A DNA stretch of 64,000 bases. It comes from Mycolicibacterium thermoresistibile (GTDB taxonomy: Bacteria > Actinomycetota > Actinomycetes > Mycobacteriales > Mycobacteriaceae). The first letter of the stretch is position 1. Each line of letters starts with the position of its first letter. Below are positions 62,601 through 64,000 of this stretch, in pieces. Location of the stretch: assembly GCF_900187065.1 (NCBI RefSeq), contig NZ_LT906483.1, positions 682,001 through 746,000 of the forward strand. Reading direction: 5' to 3'. Under the pieces are notes generated by a model. The model made no database searches and was not told the origin of the DNA. It worked only from the letters and a program-made list of their open reading frames with translations. Position numbers and translations under genes: made by a program.

Positions 62601-63960
62601 GCACCGTCGAGTGTGTGTGATCCACGACGTGCTGCTTGAACTCTGGAAACACGTGAATGGGCAGACGTTCGTAGACCCACGCAGCCGGATCATCCTCTTC
62701 GGCAGCGAGGCGGTACACCCAGCGATGGGTGTCAGGGAGCGTGCCTACGGTCTCTAAGAGGTCAATGGCGTTGTTTAGCCGCTCGGCGTACCCGCGGAGC
62801 CGCTGTAGGGCAGACTTGAGGCCGTCGACCTCGTAGAGCGAATTACGGAGTGCCTTAACAGCTTTAGCCAGTTGGATCAGCGAGTAGCGGACGGCGGAAG
62901 CGGCTTGGCGGAGTGTTCTGAACTCTGGGCGATTGTCGACGACGCCGGACTGAAGTACCACGCCGTCGGACTGGCCCGCGTATTCGTGCAGATAGGTGAC
63001 GATCGCGTCGGTGAGTTCCTGTCCTGTGGAGCGCACTTGACCCGATGCTGTCGTGATTGCCTGGATGGCCTCCTCTGTTTCCGGATTACCGGATGCGCGT
63101 TTGCGGATGTCGCGGATGAGGCGCGAGCGTCTGGCGAGGCTGTTGACGAGGATCTCGAGTTCGAGAGCGTCGATCTGCTCGGTCCATGCGGCGGTCAGTG
63201 AGTCCTCGAGTGCGTGAGCCTCGTCGAAGACCAGGTCGGCGCGGCCCTGCGCAAGGACGTCTCCGGGGGCTGGGATGCCTTGTTGTTCAAGTTTGATCCA
63301 GCTCGCGATCAGTGCGTGGTTGACTGATACGACGCCCGGCGTCTTGTCGAGCCCCCTCAGCTGTTGCATGAGGGGACAGAGGGACGCCCATGCGCAGTTC
63401 CTGCGGTCGCATCCGCCTGAGCTCGTGCGGAGCCGGCCGCGGGTCTGGGCGTAGCGGGCATCTGAGTTCCGCAGGGTGAAGTCCGTGACGTCGTCCCAGG
63501 TGCCTGAAGGGGAGGAAGCGAGGGCGCGGATGGCGACCGCGATGGCCAGGCCGGATGCGTCAGCATCGGACAGCACACCCTCTAGTTCGCGGGCGCATAC
63601 GTAGTTGCCGACGCCTTGAAGCTGGCGGAAGGGGGCCCGAAGCAGTCCGTCGTCGTGAAGGCGGGTTGCGTCGGCGCGGAGCTGATTCTGCAGAGCCTTG
63701 GTCGCGGTCGCGACTATCACCGGCCTGCCGGCCTGGGATGCCCGCCCCAGGGCAGGAAGGAGGTAGGCGAGGGACTTACCGGTGCCGGTCGGTGCTTCGA
63801 CGGCGAGGCGTCCGCCGTGATCGAACACGGCGCCGACGGCGTGCGCCATCTCTTGTTGTTGCGGTCGAGGATGCAGCCCGCGCTTCTGATGAAGCACAGG
63901 AAAGTCGTTGCGGGCTGCCGAGCGCGCGTCGGGAGCAGGTGACCCGGTCGCCGTCAGCAA
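59617..63960 (-). CDS. DinG/XPD-like and RecQ-like helicase fusion (at least 1447 aa, start may lie outside the window)
   Basis: The N-terminal half is an XPD/DinG-type superfamily 2 helicase: Walker A EAPTGTGKS (about 53-61), Fe-S cluster Cys at about 120 and in GGCDRRNCAWASLC (about 182-194), DEAH at about 245, and TQGFGRLIRSENDRG as motif VI. The C-terminal half is a RecQ-type helicase: AVLPTGFGKSICFQLPALL (about 781), DEAHCISVWGHDFRPE (about 888), LTATATPEV, QESGRAARSRD, and a RecQ zinc module with Cys in TRCRR, EDCKS and CDVCSG (about 1285-1312), then a winged-helix-like C-terminus. TTG 63960 is the first start seen, but the frame stays open to the window edge, so the true start may be further out. 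It is translationally coupled to the giant helicase. Confidence 0.88.
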   Translation of the reverse strand: MLTATGSPAPDARSAARNDFPVLHQKRGLHPRPQQQEMAHAVGAVFDHGGRLAVEAPTGTGKSLAYLLPALGRASQAGRPVIVATATKALQNQLRADATRLHDDGLLRAPFRQLQGVGNYVCARELEGVLSDADASGLAIAVAIRALASSPSGTWDDVTDFTLRNSDARYAQTRGRLRTSSGGCDRRNCAWASLCPLMQQLRGLDKTPGVVSVNHALIASWIKLEQQGIPAPGDVLAQGRADLVFDEAHALEDSLTAAWTEQIDALELEILVNSLARRSRLIRDIRKRASGNPETEEAIQAITTASGQVRSTGQELTDAIVTYLHEYAGQSDGVVLQSGVVDNRPEFRTLRQAASAVRYSLIQLAKAVKALRNSLYEVDGLKSALQRLRGYAERLNNAIDLLETVGTLPDTHRWVYRLAAEEDDPAAWVYERLPIHVFPEFKQHVVDHTHSTVLCSATLTVEHRFDYLASRLGIRIEEDPADDDAFRALRLHSPFDYQNQSLVVLTNHLPVPVPVNEREFCEEMAADQAGFLSLSGGKTLTLFASRRRMEAVAEGVRTKKDELAARGVELLVQGELGRSQIAHRFKTEPGTVLYGLKSYWEGFDAPGETLSYLFLEKPPYPHPDDPLVSARSRAIAEWGGDPFRDYVLPMTAMLFTQGFGRLIRSENDRGAALVCDRRLHSPTQAQHVILNSLPGPAIYEAIDRDDAWTRAIEFVTGEPPDLSNAISFGRDDVSQLLEELRLVEGEDPTAKLTEAAEKLFGITKLHPKQLDVMRAIIDGKDVVAVLPTGFGKSICFQLPALLAPQDRATVVVSPLIALIKDQVNDLRGRRGIRPVHGITGTTSRVVQTEILRDTANGQVRLLYVSPERLARDPVLRGALGRQQLNRVVVDEAHCISVWGHDFRPEFRQVPASVASFDTRPPRAGLTATATPEVEHDITHAMEMVDPTSIREPSDRPNLRLRVIKRADERDRARELLRFVTWAADQPGIVYVSKRALAEEIAALLRRAGHAARAYHAGMVPEQRDAVQEDFDSDTTRIIVATKAFGMGINKPNIGWVVHYDLPDSLDGYAQESGRAARSRDLTGECLLLYTDADIARRRRLIDAHSTKADADITQQLLTTLWSCPERSDYRVFDIDEIADELGIDDDELNVHLAQLERVRAIKQGLDCSARGTVDVGFREPEDENERRLYRELFYKDHRARPNVRIQLDFQQLKDERGYDPDELEQQLINWSLDRLITFSSSRRLRRVQLLTRVAPRDALEGESARWKWWQKRRLQAMIDYATDDTRCRRTVIGDHFGDAVEDCKSRDVELCDVCSGEPAPWSAIPDHKVADPELLVNAELTALQAIAWASAFRRGAYGEASLKAAVLGRESLGDNRPLGAGVLNCPQFGALRHVRNGEKRWDQAVDKLIGQGLVERRTVVRESTQMPYQSLALTPLGEQTLGIPEPQ

Positions 63961-64000
63961 GGGGTCGGTGGGGCGGCTAAGGGCCGACAGGTCTGGCGGC

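Noticed and set aside
53180..63960. The helicase pair as a known DISARM or Druantia system
   Set aside because: No methyltransferase, phospholipase-D, or DUF1998-type partner domain was recognised. Similarity is limited to generic helicase motifs, though genes beyond the right edge are unseen.

Overview
The window is high-GC actinobacterial chromosome. Gene content and order point to Mycobacteriaceae, probably a Mycolicibacterium-like species. It carries two mce operons, and it keeps the mycobacterial menaquinone block in the order menE, VOC protein, SDR, menB, fadD8, menC, hydrolase, menD, DUF3592 protein, mgtA, menG, menJ, polyprenyl diphosphate synthase, htpX, gpsA, yajQ, tRNA-Tyr. That order matches, from memory, M. 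tuberculosis Rv0542c to Rv0566c. GTG and TTG starts and ATGA stop/start overlaps are common.

Layout. (1) 1-2583: minus-strand men genes (menE fragment, VOC protein, SDR, menB). (2) 2617-3753: a HAD-hydrolase remnant and a PIG-L protein that lacks the usual zinc ligands. (3) 4105-14900: a complete mce operon (yrbEA, yrbEB, mceA-F, a Mce-associated membrane protein, two secreted proteins) placed between menB and fadD8. (4) 14960-17925: fadD8-like ligase, DUF3253 protein, menC. (5) 17950-26695: an AraC regulator divergent from a second mceA-F operon that has no yrbE genes. (6) 26754-35541: an apparent catabolic gene cluster with a TetR regulator, acyl-CoA ligase, nitroreductase-fold flavoprotein, Baeyer-Villiger monooxygenase, metallo-beta-lactamase-fold hydrolase, cytochrome P450 and luciferase-family monooxygenase. 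Its promoters carry four copies of a 14-bp operator-like motif, CTAAC-N4-GNTAG. (7) 35620-50769: the rest of the men/lipid/housekeeping block, ending in tRNA-Tyr. (8) 50770-64000: accessory DNA downstream of the tRNA. It holds an internally deleted rifampin ADP-ribosyltransferase (arr) remnant, two small envelope or secreted proteins, decayed sequence, and a two-gene cassette encoding a 2146-residue SNF2-type helicase with three zinc-finger arrays and a DinG-RecQ fusion helicase of at least 1447 residues.

How the genes work together. The men genes make and modify menaquinone (OSB synthesis and activation, ring closure, methylation, partial saturation), and the polyprenyl synthase probably supplies an isoprenoid chain. 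The first mce operon should encode a complete lipid importer; the second would need to borrow permease subunits. The TetR cluster looks like one regulon for ketone, ester or lactone catabolism. The helicase pair is translationally coupled and is the best candidate here for an undescribed DNA-processing or defence system.

Small repeats are frequent. Three copies of a roughly 50-bp palindrome sit at gene 3' ends and probably act as terminators. All family assignments come from reading motifs; no search was run.
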